In this document: one piece after another, positions 49,472 through 57,638 of the stretch
How the letters are laid out: every line of letters begins with the position of its first letter
Position numbering within the stretch: position 1 is the first letter of the stretch
Source: Cytobacillus sp. NCCP-133
GTDB taxonomy: Bacteria; Bacillota; Bacilli; Bacillales; Cytobacillaceae
Assembly: GCF_026011715.1 (NCBI RefSeq)
Contig: NZ_BRVM01000007.1
Span: forward strand, 57,678 to 121,677
Direction: 5' to 3'
Length of the DNA: 64,000 bases
Translations under genes and position numbers: made by a program
Notes under the pieces: generated by a model
What the model was told of the DNA's origin: nothing
What the model saw: only the letters and a program-made list of their open reading frames with translations
Database searches by the model: none

Positions 49472-49507
49472 GGGCCCTTTCTCTAAGAGAGTGCCCTTTT
49501 TTCTTTC
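49472..49507 (+). terminator. Terminator of the sinR-like/sortase operon
   Basis: GGGCCCTTTCTC pairs imperfectly with GAGAGTGCCC and is followed by six T. Confidence 0.65.
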
Positions 49508-49585
49508 TATGGACTAACACCCCTCCCCTCGCACTGAACCTGTACATATGCTTTACTAAAAGGATTTTTTAAAGGGGCGGGCACA

Positions 49586-49654
49586 TTGATAAATTTTTTA
49601 AGGTTACTCCTTTACTTAGGTATCTTAATCACAATTATTTTTCTATCAAACTAA
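49586..49654 (+). CDS. Putative 22-residue hydrophobic micropeptide
   Basis: A TTG-started ORF with GGGGCGGG upstream encodes a 22-residue peptide that is almost entirely one transmembrane helix (LLLYLGILITIIFL). It lies directly before a strong bidirectional terminator. There is no known family; it may be a type I toxin-like or membrane micropeptide, or chance. Confidence 0.3.
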   Translation: MINFLRLLLYLGILITIIFLSN

Positions 49655-49684
49655 AAAGCCAGGCTCATTAGCCTGGCTTTTCTT
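49652..49684. terminator. Bidirectional terminator next to psuG
   Basis: AAAGCCAGGCT pairs with AGCCTGGCTTT (11 bp, CATT loop) with T runs on both sides. Confidence 0.85.
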
Positions 49685-49685
49685 C

Positions 49686-50597
49686 TTACTTATTCAAACT
49701 AACCGCAATTCTCGAACCTACTTCTGCATTATGTTTCACCAATGCAATGTTCGCAGTCAGACTCGTACCTTCTGTTAATTCCTTTACCTTTCCAAGAAGG
49801 AATGGGGTTACTTTTTTACCAGCGATATTGTTTTCTTTCGCTTCTTTTAGGGCTGTTTCAATAACCCCTGTAATAAACGCTTCTTCCAGCGCATCTTCTT
49901 CAGGAATCGGGTTGGCAATCACAACGCCGCCTTTTAGGCCAAGTTCCCATTTCGCCCGAATCATTTCTGCCGCTTCCTCGGCACTGTCCACCCTGTAATT
50001 CACGTTAAAAGGGCTTGTGCGAGTATAGAACGCCGGCAGTACATCTGTTTCGAATCCAACGACCGGCACACCATGCGTTTCTAAATATTCCAGAGTCAGT
50101 CCAATATCCAGGATGGATTTCGCTCCTGCACAGACGACGGCTACATTTGTTTGCGCAAGTTCCTGAAGGTCCGCGGAGATATCCATCGTTGTTTCTGCTT
50201 CGCGGTGTACGCCGCCAATTCCGCCTGTTACGAACACTTCAACGCCAGCAAGTTCCGCACAGATCATGGTTGCTGCTACAGTTGTGGCGCCATTTTTCTT
50301 TTTCGCTACCAAATACGGAAGGTCCCGTCGGCTTGCTTTTTCAACGTCCTTGCTTTGCGCCAGGAATTCCAGCTCATCGTCTGATAAGCCAATTTTGATT
50401 TTTCCATTTAAAATTGCAATCGTTGCAGGCACAGCGCCATTTTTGCGGATAATATCTTCGACCTCTTTGGCGGTCCGGACATTTTGCGGGTACGGCATGC
50501 CATGTGAGATAATCGTTGATTCAAGCGCTACAATCGGTTTATTCGCTTTCTTTGCTTCCAAAACTTCTGCTGAGTACTCCAGCCAATTTTCTAACAT
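49686..50597 (-). CDS. psuG: Pseudouridine-5'-phosphate glycosidase
   Basis: A 303-residue enzyme that splits the C-C glycosidic bond of pseudouridine 5'-phosphate to uracil and ribose 5-phosphate. Family blocks: [16 protein letters not shown] (about residues 24-39), [28 protein letters not shown] (about 105-132) with the catalytic Lys region before it, and [19 protein letters not shown] near 157-175. Length is typical. It follows psuK by 15 bp and is probably in the same operon, a two-gene pseudouridine salvage pathway. Confidence 0.93.
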   Translation of the reverse strand: MLENWLEYSAEVLEAKKANKPIVALESTIISHGMPYPQNVRTAKEVEDIIRKNGAVPATIAILNGKIKIGLSDDELEFLAQSKDVEKASRRDLPYLVAKKKNGATTVAATMICAELAGVEVFVTGGIGGVHREAETTMDISADLQELAQTNVAVVCAGAKSILDIGLTLEYLETHGVPVVGFETDVLPAFYTRTSPFNVNYRVDSAEEAAEMIRAKWELGLKGGVVIANPIPEEDALEEAFITGVIETALKEAKENNIAGKKVTPFLLGKVKELTEGTSLTANIALVKHNAEVGSRIAVSLNK

Positions 50598-50612
50598 GAT
50601 GTCACATTCTCC

Positions 50613-51710
50613 TTAGTTAAAGTATTTTTTATATGTTTCCTGCAGGCGTGTGTTATTTAAGTTCGGATTAACGGTTTCCATGGACTGCAGTGCCAGCATG
50701 GAGCAGGACATTCCGATTTTGCAGGCATCTTCAGTGCCTAGGCCTTTAAGGTGGGCGAAGATTATTCCGGAAACAAGCGAGTCACCTGCACCCGTCACAT
50801 CGGCAATTTTCACCTTTGGCGGCAGCAGCACACCCGCTTCTCCTTCTTTTGTAAAATAGATCAGTCCTTTATCACCCCTGCTGATCACGACCTTTTCCAC
50901 TCCTTTTTTCATGATCTTTTCTGCTGCTTTGAAAAAATCTCCTTCACTGCTGATATCCAATGCCGTTAAAGCTTCTGCTTCATCTTTATTGGCGATCAGC
51001 CAGGTCACCCCACCCAAGTTCTTAGGCAGATTTTTTATTTTTGGAGCAGATACAGGTGTGATGCAAAGCGGAATATTTTCTTCATAACATCTTGAAATGA
51101 TCTGCCTTAACACTTCAGGAGGGTAATTGGTGTCCAGAATGACCATTTCGGAAGAGGCAAGATAGCCCCACTTCTTTTCAATGAAATCCCTGGTAACGTT
51201 TTCATAAATGGTCATATCTGCAAGCGCCACTGCCATTTCCCCTTCATGGTCAAGTACCGCGGTGTACGTTCCGGTTGTTGAACCCAGCAAGGACTGTGAA
51301 GGTGTGATATCAGCAAAGGCTTTTGTATATTCAAGGAGCCAATCCCCTTCTGGATCATCCCCAACTACTGTCATCAGACCGGCGTCACATCCAAGTCTCC
51401 CAAGGTTTTCAGCAATGTTGCGGGCAACTCCCCCGCAGGATTGTGAGCTTTCAGCGGGATTAGAGGTTTCGTACTGAAGCTGACCTGTCGTTTGTATTTT
51501 TCTGTCCACATTAGCACCGCCAACGCAAACTACTTCTTTCTTCATGGGAAGGACGTACGCTCTTCCTAAAATTTTTCCCTGTTTTGTAAGTGAAGAGATA
51601 TATCCAGCTACAGCCGACCTGGAAAGGCCCGTCTTTTCAGCCAGCTCATATTGTGCAATAAATGGATCCTCTTTAATCAGCTGCAAAATCAATAACTCTT
51701 TATCATTCAT
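50613..51710 (-). CDS. psuK: Winged-helix PfkB-family (pseudouridine) kinase
   Basis: A 365-residue protein with an N-terminal winged-helix domain of about 55 residues (LQLIKEDPFIAQYELAEKTGLSRSAVAGYIS) fused to a PfkB sugar kinase. The kinase has GGANVDRKIQTTGQL near residue 68 and the C-terminal DVTGAGDSLVSGIIFAHL with the catalytic Asp near residue 315. By its position before psuG it phosphorylates pseudouridine. The DNA-binding domain may let the kinase regulate its own operon. The fusion is known in this subfamily. Confidence 0.87.
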   Translation of the reverse strand: MNDKELLILQLIKEDPFIAQYELAEKTGLSRSAVAGYISSLTKQGKILGRAYVLPMKKEVVCVGGANVDRKIQTTGQLQYETSNPAESSQSCGGVARNIAENLGRLGCDAGLMTVVGDDPEGDWLLEYTKAFADITPSQSLLGSTTGTYTAVLDHEGEMAVALADMTIYENVTRDFIEKKWGYLASSEMVILDTNYPPEVLRQIISRCYEENIPLCITPVSAPKIKNLPKNLGGVTWLIANKDEAEALTALDISSEGDFFKAAEKIMKKGVEKVVISRGDKGLIYFTKEGEAGVLLPPKVKIADVTGAGDSLVSGIIFAHLKGLGTEDACKIGMSCSMLALQSMETVNPNLNNTRLQETYKKYFN

Positions 51711-51812
51711 AATTGATCAGCCCTGTCTTTTAAACTTTTGTTTATATTATAAACTTTTGTTTATCCGTAGCGCAAGGGTTATTTTTCTGAAAAGTATGTA
51801 TGTTACTGCTTA

Positions 51813-51933
51813 TTCGATGATTTTGAGGATTTATTCGCTAAATTTAATAGTTTATTCGCTAGTTTGAATGATTTGTTCGCTAAATTTATTATTTATTCGC
51901 TAGTTTGAATGATTTCTTCGCTAAGTTCACAAT
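51813..51933. repeat. Array of TTATTCGCTAAATTT repeats, 21-bp period
   Basis: The core TTCG occurs at 51813, 51834, 51855, 51876, 51896 and 51917, intervals 21, 21, 21, 20 and 21 bp. Two unit types alternate (TTCGCTAAATT and TTCGCTAGTTTGAATG). The array lies in the gap between the AGCS symporter stop and the psuK start. It has the same period and copy number as the arrays at 3313 and 23428 but a different core. Confidence 0.88.
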
Positions 51934-51959
51934 TAGGAGCAAAAATTCAGCACTCTAAT

Positions 51960-51992
51960 AAAAATCTCCCGCCATAAGACGGGAGATTTCTA
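51960..51992 (-). terminator. Terminator of the AGCS gene
   Basis: AAATCTCCCG pairs with CGGGAGATTT (51962-51989), followed by T-rich sequence on the minus strand. Confidence 0.85.
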
Positions 51993-51993
51993 A

Positions 51994-53379
51994 TCAAGCT
52001 ACATGATCATCCTTTTTAATATCTTTTAAATAATACTTTTCAGATGTGAAGAATTGATTCTTCAACTGCTTCACTTCTTTACTTAGAAGCAAGACAGCAA
52101 CAATATTCGGTATCAAAATCATCGCAAGAGCCAAATCAAGGAATTGCCAGATTGTTTTCGCTGCCCCAACGGACCCAAGGACGATGGCAGCAATATAGAC
52201 AACCTTGATGGCTTTGCCGGCAAAAGAACCAAACAGGAACTCAGCCATTTTGGAGCCATAAAAGACTACGACGATGATGGTTGAGATGACAAAGAAGATT
52301 AGTGAAATGGCAACCAACACACCGCCGAAAGTGCCAAAATACTCCGTAAATGCTGCTGCAGTCAAGGCTGATGGGTCGTCCAATGCTCCTTCCCTAATCC
52401 AAACGCCTGATGATAATACGACAAATGCAGTAGCTGTGCACACAATCAGTGTATCAACGACGATTCCGACAATTGCCCAGAAACCCTGCCTTACCGGGTG
52501 GTCCGTTGTTGCTGCGGCATGGGCAATTGGCGCTGTCCCCAATCCTGCCTCATTGGAATATAATCCTCGTGCAAATCCCCAGCGGATGATTTCGCCAATA
52601 GCCGCACCGGCAAATCCGCCTATCGCAGACATTGGCTGAAACGCATAAGTGAAGATTAATTCCAACACTTCAGGAAGCTTAGATATATTCAAGAATAATA
52701 TAATCAAAGCACTGCCCACATAGATAAGGGCCATGAATGGAACAATAACTTCAGTTACTTTTCCGATGCGTTTTATGCCGCCAAACACGACTAGCGACAC
52801 TAGAACAGCAACAGCAATCCCCGTATAAAACCCATTAATGCTGAAGGTTTCGCCGACAGCTGCGGCTACTGCATTCCCCTGGACCATGATGCTTGGAATC
52901 AATTCAATCATGAGCGCAAAAGCGAAAATGACTCCGAGCCACTTCATATTGAGCCCTTTTGTCATGTAATACATCGGACCGCCGACATATTCGCCCTCTT
53001 CATTTTTCTCACGGTACTTTACAGCCAGTACACTTTCCGAGAATTTGATCGCCATTCCAATCAAAGCGATTACCCACATCCAGAACACAGCACCTGGTCC
53101 GCCAAACATGATTGCAGCCGGCACGCCCACAATATTTGCTGCCCCGATGGTGGATGAAAGGGCTGATGTCAAAGCCTGCAGTGGTGTAACCGTCCCTTTT
53201 CCTTTCGGCTTTTTAAAAATGCTTCCGAATGTTTGCTTAAATATATATACAGGATAACGGAATTGAAAGAACCCCAGCAAGAATGTCAGGTATAAGCCCG
53301 TCCCTGCTAATAATAGGATGATGGGATACCCCCATAGCCACCCTGATATATTTCCAACAATTTCTAATAATTTATCCAA
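51994..53379 (-). CDS. Alanine/glycine:cation symporter family protein
   Basis: A 461-residue AGCS-family sodium- or proton-coupled amino-acid transporter with about 11 TM segments. The family signature GGPGAVFWMWVIALIGMAIKF (about residues 88-108) and the FARGLYSNEAGLGTAPIAHAAA block (about 269-290) are clear. Related Bacillus genes are alsT, yrbD and glnT; the exact substrate (Ala, Gly or Gln) cannot be told. It ends at a terminator. No glycine riboswitch was found upstream, but a structured repeat lies there. Confidence 0.9.
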   Translation of the reverse strand: MDKLLEIVGNISGWLWGYPIILLLAGTGLYLTFLLGFFQFRYPVYIFKQTFGSIFKKPKGKGTVTPLQALTSALSSTIGAANIVGVPAAIMFGGPGAVFWMWVIALIGMAIKFSESVLAVKYREKNEEGEYVGGPMYYMTKGLNMKWLGVIFAFALMIELIPSIMVQGNAVAAAVGETFSINGFYTGIAVAVLVSLVVFGGIKRIGKVTEVIVPFMALIYVGSALIILFLNISKLPEVLELIFTYAFQPMSAIGGFAGAAIGEIIRWGFARGLYSNEAGLGTAPIAHAAATTDHPVRQGFWAIVGIVVDTLIVCTATAFVVLSSGVWIREGALDDPSALTAAAFTEYFGTFGGVLVAISLIFFVISTIIVVVFYGSKMAEFLFGSFAGKAIKVVYIAAIVLGSVGAAKTIWQFLDLALAMILIPNIVAVLLLSKEVKQLKNQFFTSEKYYLKDIKKDDHVA

Positions 53380-53395
53380 AATTTTTCCCCCTTCT

Positions 53396-53645
53396 AGAAA
53401 TGCGAAAGTGCCCTTTCAAATGCACTTCAACTAAAAACCGCCACGTCCTCCCAAAAGCATACGCTTTTGGTCGTGCGATGTATCGCTGCCGGAGCATTCC
53501 TTGTCCTGTGGCGACCGTTGAAGTCAGCACATCCTGCACATCCTGTGCAAGCCCGACAAGCATAAAACGAATCACTCCAGAAATCCTGATTTCTGGAGTG
53601 ATTTGGCTTATGACCTCGAGGGTCCAGGCACTGAAGCTGAACAAC
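53396..53645. repeat. About 250-bp structured dispersed repeat element A
   Basis: A gene-free stretch between the symporter and marR with strong hairpins: AATCACTCCAGAAAT (53570-53584) and its perfect 15-nt complement (53589-53603) around CCTG, and CCAAAAGC-ATAC-GCTTTTGG near 53452-53471. I recognise parts (GCCCGACAAGCATAA, GACCTCGAGGGTCCAGGCACTGAAGCTG region) as a dispersed Bacillus repeat. It shares GCCACGTCCT, GAAGTCAGCACATCCTG-like words and the end TGAAGCT with element B at 58117. Non-coding; small ORFs through it are shadows. Confidence 0.65.
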
Positions 53646-53750
53646 AATTATTGAATGACACAGCTGTTCCTATTGCTTCTTTTCCCCTTTATTTGTCAGT
53701 TAAACATTTAGTTAGTTATTAGATGAATAATCAATTTCCGAGTGAAGAGT

Positions 53751-53793
53751 TAGACATTTTCTGCATAATCATGTATAGTTAGCTAGGTAACTA
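53751..53793 (+). promoter_or_regulatory. marR promoter and self-operator
   Basis: TAGACA (53751-53756) and TATAGT (53774-53779) are 17 bp apart. The dyad TAGTTA-GCTAGG-TAACTA (53776-53793) overlaps the -10 box, a typical MarR autoregulatory layout. Confidence 0.7.
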
Positions 53794-53811
53794 TTTTAAG
53801 AGGGTGAGCCA

Positions 53812-54240
53812 ATGTATTTGAATCAAAGCGAGCTTTTTCATTCCATAAATCAATTCACGAGGCATTTTTCCAAAGTACTTAATGAAAGTCTTGTACCGCT
53901 TGGTTTGTATGCGGCGCAATGGTCCATCATCTACCGGCTTAAAACAGGCGGGCCGAGTACCCAAAAAGAACTTTCTTCCTACCTTGGAGTCGAAGCGCCA
54001 ACGATGACGCGGACATTGGCGCGGCTGGAGAAATCCGGTTGGATCACAAGAACAGCCGGCCAGGATAAACGCGAAAAGAAAATCTCATTAACCGACAAAG
54101 CCATAAAAGAATATGACAATTGGCTTCATGCCGTCCGCTCAAGTGAAAGCCACGTACTAAAAAACATCACCCAAGAAGATATCGACACCATGATTCAATT
54201 CATGTCAAAAATGAGAGAAAATATGGTACCAGGCACCTAA
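53812..54240 (+). CDS. MarR family transcriptional regulator
   Basis: A 142-residue winged-helix repressor. The recognition region KELSSYLGVEAPTMTRTLARLEKSGWI (about residues 52-78) and wing DKREKKISLTDKA (about 84-96) are typical. It lacks the conserved N-terminal Cys of OhrR, so it is not a peroxide sensor of that kind. It is followed by an MFS exporter, with a 20-bp perfect hairpin over its stop codon. The upstream dyad suggests that it represses both genes and responds to a drug-like ligand. Confidence 0.87.
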   Translation: MYLNQSELFHSINQFTRHFSKVLNESLVPLGLYAAQWSIIYRLKTGGPSTQKELSSYLGVEAPTMTRTLARLEKSGWITRTAGQDKREKKISLTDKAIKEYDNWLHAVRSSESHVLKNITQEDIDTMIQFMSKMRENMVPGT

Positions 54241-54275
54241 ACCAGTTGAGTAAAGTGGTTTAGGTGCCTGGTACC
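54225..54275. repeat. 20-bp perfect inverted repeat between marR and the MFS gene
   Basis: GGTACCAGGCACCTAAACCA (54225-54244) and its exact complement (54256-54275) around an 11-nt loop. The marR stop codon is inside the first arm. There is no T run, so it is not a normal terminator. The word GGTGCCTGGTACC is a dispersed motif in Bacillus-type genomes. Confidence 0.85.
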
Positions 54276-54293
54276 GATTGTAAGGAGGACAAC

Positions 54294-55490
54294 ATGAAGA
54301 AACAGCCATTATGGACGAAAGATTTTTTGAGTATTTCTGTTACTAGTTTTTTCTTATTTATGGGTTTTTATGTTTTGCTGACTACCCTTCCCCTTTATAT
54401 ATTGGATGACTTGAATGGGGATGAGAAACAGGTTGGGCTGATTATTTCCGTATTCCTGATTGCGGCCGTAATCAGCAGGCCTTTCACAGGAAAATGGATT
54501 GATGAGCTTGGACGCAGAAAGATTTTACTATCTTCCTTGATCGTGTTTGCCGTTTCATCCCTTCTTTATTTCTGGGCTGACGCAATGCCTGCCCTGCTTG
54601 CATTGCGATTTCTGCATGGGATTGGATTTGGGATGGCGACTACGGCTACTGGTGCCATTGTTGCTGATATTGTGCCGAATGAACGCAGAGGCGAGGGGCT
54701 GGGCTATTATGCAATGTTCATGAATTTGGCCATGGTCATCGGTCCATTTGCAGGCTTGACGATTGTGCAATACGCAAGCTTCTCATGGATTTTTGGATTA
54801 TGTACAGTCTTATCTTTCATTGCTATAGGATTGGGTGTTTTTGTAAAAATGCCGCAAAGAGCTGAAAGCGCCGTTAAACACCCAAAATTTACGCTGTCCA
54901 GCTTGTTTGAAAAAAATGCAATACCTGTGGCGATTGCAGCAGGAATCCTGGCATTCGCTTACTCAGGAATCCTTTCCTTTATTTCTGTTTATGCGAAAGA
55001 GCTAGACCTGCTTGAGGCTGCCAGTTTCTTCTTTGTCGTATATGCGGCGTTTATTATCATGTCACGTCCATTTACAGGCCGCTGGTTTGATACTTACGGA
55101 GAAAATAAGATCGTTTACCCTGCTTTTATCCTTTTTGCTGCCGGTTTGTTATTGCTTAGCCAGGCAAATAATACCTTTTTATTCCTGCTCTCCGGAGCGA
55201 TCATTGGACTGGGCTACGGTACCATTGTTCCCAGCCTCCAAACCGTTGCAATCAAACAAGCGGACCCAGCAAAACGGGGCCTTGCAACTTCGACCTTTTT
55301 CACACTGTTTGATACAGGAATTGGCTTAGGATCTTATGTGCTTGGAATCCTTGCAGTCCAAACCGGATTTTCCTCCCTTTATTTCATGCTTGCCGGAGTC
55401 GCACTGTTCGGCCTGCTTGTCTACTATATGCTTCACGGAAAAAAGACAGAGCCCAAAACCGTACACAAACAAGCGGATATGCCGCTGTAA
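54294..55490 (+). CDS. MFS efflux transporter
   Basis: A 398-residue major facilitator with 12 TM segments. The loop 2-3 signature GKWIDELGRRKILL (about residues 65-78) and the motif C-like LRFLHGIGFGMATTATGAIVADIVP block (about 103-127) are those of drug:H+ antiporters (DHA1 type). ATG 54294 is used because AAGGAGG lies 5 nt before it; the frame open to 54264 starts in the hairpin. It is paired with the MarR gene upstream and is probably derepressed by a toxic compound. Confidence 0.86.
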   Translation: MKKQPLWTKDFLSISVTSFFLFMGFYVLLTTLPLYILDDLNGDEKQVGLIISVFLIAAVISRPFTGKWIDELGRRKILLSSLIVFAVSSLLYFWADAMPALLALRFLHGIGFGMATTATGAIVADIVPNERRGEGLGYYAMFMNLAMVIGPFAGLTIVQYASFSWIFGLCTVLSFIAIGLGVFVKMPQRAESAVKHPKFTLSSLFEKNAIPVAIAAGILAFAYSGILSFISVYAKELDLLEAASFFFVVYAAFIIMSRPFTGRWFDTYGENKIVYPAFILFAAGLLLLSQANNTFLFLLSGAIIGLGYGTIVPSLQTVAIKQADPAKRGLATSTFFTLFDTGIGLGSYVLGILAVQTGFSSLYFMLAGVALFGLLVYYMLHGKKTEPKTVHKQADMPL

Positions 55491-55503
55491 ATTCAATTGT
55501 TTT

Positions 55504-55532
55504 TAAAGGAGCCCTTTGCGGCTCTTTTTCTT
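55504..55532 (+). terminator. Terminator of the marR-MFS unit
   Basis: AAAGGAGCC pairs with GGCTCTTTT with a 6-nt loop and a T run. Confidence 0.8.
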
Positions 55533-55637
55533 TGTCAATATATAAATGTGTATATTTTCTGAATATTATTTGTCCTTTCATGAAAAATAACATAAAATGT
55601 AATTAATAGGCAAACCATTTCAAAGGGGGCTATTTGA

Positions 55638-55754
55638 ATGACGCTAATTCATATTTTGAACTTTTCTATCCCAATTGCTTGTGTCTTTCTTTTTGGCGTT
55701 ATGGTTGATCGCATGTGTAAACCAGAGGCATCTGAACAAGAAGCAAATGAGTAA
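55638..55754 (+). CDS. Small single-TM protein
   Basis: A 38-residue protein with AAAGGGGG 8 nt before ATG. Residues about 6-25 form one hydrophobic helix and the C-terminus is acidic. I do not recognise it. Its last codons overlap a second short ORF (ATG 55748). Confidence 0.5.
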   Translation: MTLIHILNFSIPIACVFLFGVMVDRMCKPEASEQEANE

Positions 55755-56028
55755 AGAATTGATATTTGCAAAGTTGCTGGATATCAGCGCTTTTTTTGTG
55801 TTTTTAATATTCTTTTTTAGAGATTCAACTAGGCTGGCAATAATTTATTTGCAAATCCGCCTGCTTGCATTCCACATTTACCTCTCCTACAAAAAAGAAA
55901 CCAGCCCGCCTAAGGCTGATTTCCCGCTCTTGGCAATATTAAAATTTCAACCCGCCTGTTTTTTGCTCTGCCTTCCTTTATTTTGTTATCGGAAACCGGC
56001 TGGAATTCCCCAAATCCCTTTGCGCTGA
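55748..56028 (+). CDS. Possible small membrane protein overlapping motB
   Basis: A 93-codon frame that begins inside the previous ORF (ATGAGTAA overlap), with two hydrophobic segments (about 9-25 and 30-46). Its 3' third runs antisense into the motB end and through its terminator, so at least that part is doubtful. It could be a coupled partner of the 38-residue protein or a shadow. Confidence 0.25.
55890..55923 (-). terminator. Terminator of motAB
   Basis: AAATCAGCC pairs with GGGCTGGTTT (one wobble), followed by CTTTTTT on the minus strand; it begins within the last motB codons. Confidence 0.7.
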
Positions 56029-56707
56029 ACCAGCGCGGATCCAGTTTTTCGTTATGAAGGATAATCTTCATAAAGTTGACTGCCCGCATCACACTCAGTT
56101 CCCAGTTTGATTCAAAGCTGGAATTTCTGATTGGCACATTGTCAGTATGCCCGCTGATGATAATATTTCGCGGAGGATCCATGACGAGAAGCTCTGCAAT
56201 TTCAGTCGCAATCTTTAAGTCTTCTGTCCGAACATCTGCACTCCCTGAGCTAAACAGGACATTATCCCGAATCGACACCAGCAGTCCTTCAGTGGTTAAA
56301 GACGTTTCCAGCTTTTCAGCCAGATTCTTATTCTCAATAAATGCATCCACTTTTTCCTGAAGGGCAGCCAATTCTTCTTGATCCGCAGCCTGTTTTAGCT
56401 GCTCTTTCTCCAGTTTATCAAGCGCAGCATATTCTTCGGGCTCTTCACTCGGCTTATCCGATACAGCATCCGTTGATTGCATTTGGCCTTCAGGCATGGG
56501 GCTGGGAAATTCGAGGACACCTGTTCCGCCAGTAAAAACATCATTGAATGCTTTCGATAGCTTTTGGAACTTTTGTGCGTCTACAGAACTCATGGCAAAC
56601 AGGACAATAAAAAGAGCAAGCAGCAGGGTTAAAAGATCAGCATATGGCAAAAGCCAGGACTCATCCATATGTTCCTCATGATGCTGCTTCTTTTTCCGCC
56701 TACTCAT
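55910..56707 (-). CDS. motB: Flagellar motor protein MotB
   Basis: A 265-residue stator subunit. One TM helix (about 20-40, with the proton-accepting Asp in PYADLLTLLLALFIVLFAM at about position 24), a plug/linker region (about 50-130), and a C-terminal OmpA-like peptidoglycan-binding domain (about 135-262; ISGHTDNVPIRN and NRRVEILIL). The aspartate plus the absence of a polar Na+ signature suggests a proton motor, but that is not certain. Its start overlaps the motA stop by 8 bp. Confidence 0.93.
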   Translation of the reverse strand: MSRRKKKQHHEEHMDESWLLPYADLLTLLLALFIVLFAMSSVDAQKFQKLSKAFNDVFTGGTGVLEFPSPMPEGQMQSTDAVSDKPSEEPEEYAALDKLEKEQLKQAADQEELAALQEKVDAFIENKNLAEKLETSLTTEGLLVSIRDNVLFSSGSADVRTEDLKIATEIAELLVMDPPRNIIISGHTDNVPIRNSSFESNWELSVMRAVNFMKIILHNEKLDPRWFSAKGFGEFQPVSDNKIKEGRAKNRRVEILILPRAGNQP

Positions 56708-57503
56708 CCTTTGTCACGCTGCTTTCTTCAAGGAACATTCTCCGTTCACCGGCTGGAAGATAGGAAGCAAGCTTTTGTTCAATCACCCTTGGTGCTTCTC
56801 CCTCAAGAATAGACAGGATTCCTTCAATCATCAAGCTCTTCAGCTTGGCTTCCTGCTTTGATTTCCTTTTCAGCTTATTGGCAAAAGGATGCCACAGCAC
56901 ATATCCCGTAAAGATTCCCAGCAGCGTCGCTACGAAAGCTGCACTAATGGCATGTCCCAAGCTGGTTGTATCATTCATATTCCCCAATGCTGCAATCAGC
57001 CCAATAACGGCACCAAGAACACCCAGGGAAGGGGCATAGGTGCCTGCCTGGGAAAATATCAAGGCTCCTGATTGGTGCCGTTCTTCCATGGCTTCGATTT
57101 CTTCGCTTAAAACATCCCGGATGTAATCAGCACTTTGACCGTCAACGGCCAATGACAATCCGCTTTTTAAAAAACGATCTTCGATTTCATTGGTTTTGAC
57201 TTCAAGGGCCAGCAGCCCTTCTTTTCTTGCCAGCTGGGCCCAGTCTGAAAACATTCGAATCATTTCAGCAGAATCCAAAAGTTTTTCTTCTTTAAATAAG
57301 ACCCTAAATAATTTGGGCACCCTTTTTATTTCACTAGTCGGAAAAGCAATGGATACGGCCGCAGCTGTACCTAAAATAATAATCAGAATCGCTGCAGGGT
57401 TAAGGAGAACAGAAAGACTTACCCCTTTATAGATCATCCCGGCTCCGACTGCTATGATCCCTAAAATAACTCCTATTATCGTTGTTTTATCCATCCGCGC
57501 CAC
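56700..57503 (-). CDS. motA: Flagellar motor protein MotA
   Basis: A 267-residue stator subunit with four TM segments (about 8-24, 32-52, 148-168, 180-202). A large cytoplasmic loop carries charged residues that contact FliG. The conserved APSLGVLGAVIGLIAALGNM block (about 154-173) and GIFTGYVLWHPFANKLK (about 197-213) with the conserved prolines are present. It forms an A5B2 complex with MotB. First gene of a two-gene unit away from other flagellar genes, as in B. subtilis. Confidence 0.94.
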   Translation of the reverse strand: MARMDKTTIIGVILGIIAVGAGMIYKGVSLSVLLNPAAILIIILGTAAAVSIAFPTSEIKRVPKLFRVLFKEEKLLDSAEMIRMFSDWAQLARKEGLLALEVKTNEIEDRFLKSGLSLAVDGQSADYIRDVLSEEIEAMEERHQSGALIFSQAGTYAPSLGVLGAVIGLIAALGNMNDTTSLGHAISAAFVATLLGIFTGYVLWHPFANKLKRKSKQEAKLKSLMIEGILSILEGEAPRVIEQKLASYLPAGERRMFLEESSVTKDE

Positions 57504-57602
57504 ACCTATCTATGTAGTGTAAAATCCACCCTATCTATTATTAATTTCGGATACTTTTAACAGTTCTTTAGGAAATTTTTCTTAGATGTTTTTAAAATGC
57601 CA

Positions 57603-57628
57603 AAGGACAGGGAATTCCCCCTGTCCCA
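57603..57628 (-). terminator. Terminator of the Arg/Asp-rich protein gene
   Basis: GGACAGGG pairs with CCCTGTCC (57605-57626) with a 6-nt loop and TTTGGCATTTT on the minus strand. Confidence 0.75.
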
Positions 57629-57638
57629 AATCAAGCGA

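Noticed and set aside
53670-53760. Glycine riboswitch upstream of the AGCS symporter or marR
   Set aside because: No match to the conserved glycine aptamer words was found.
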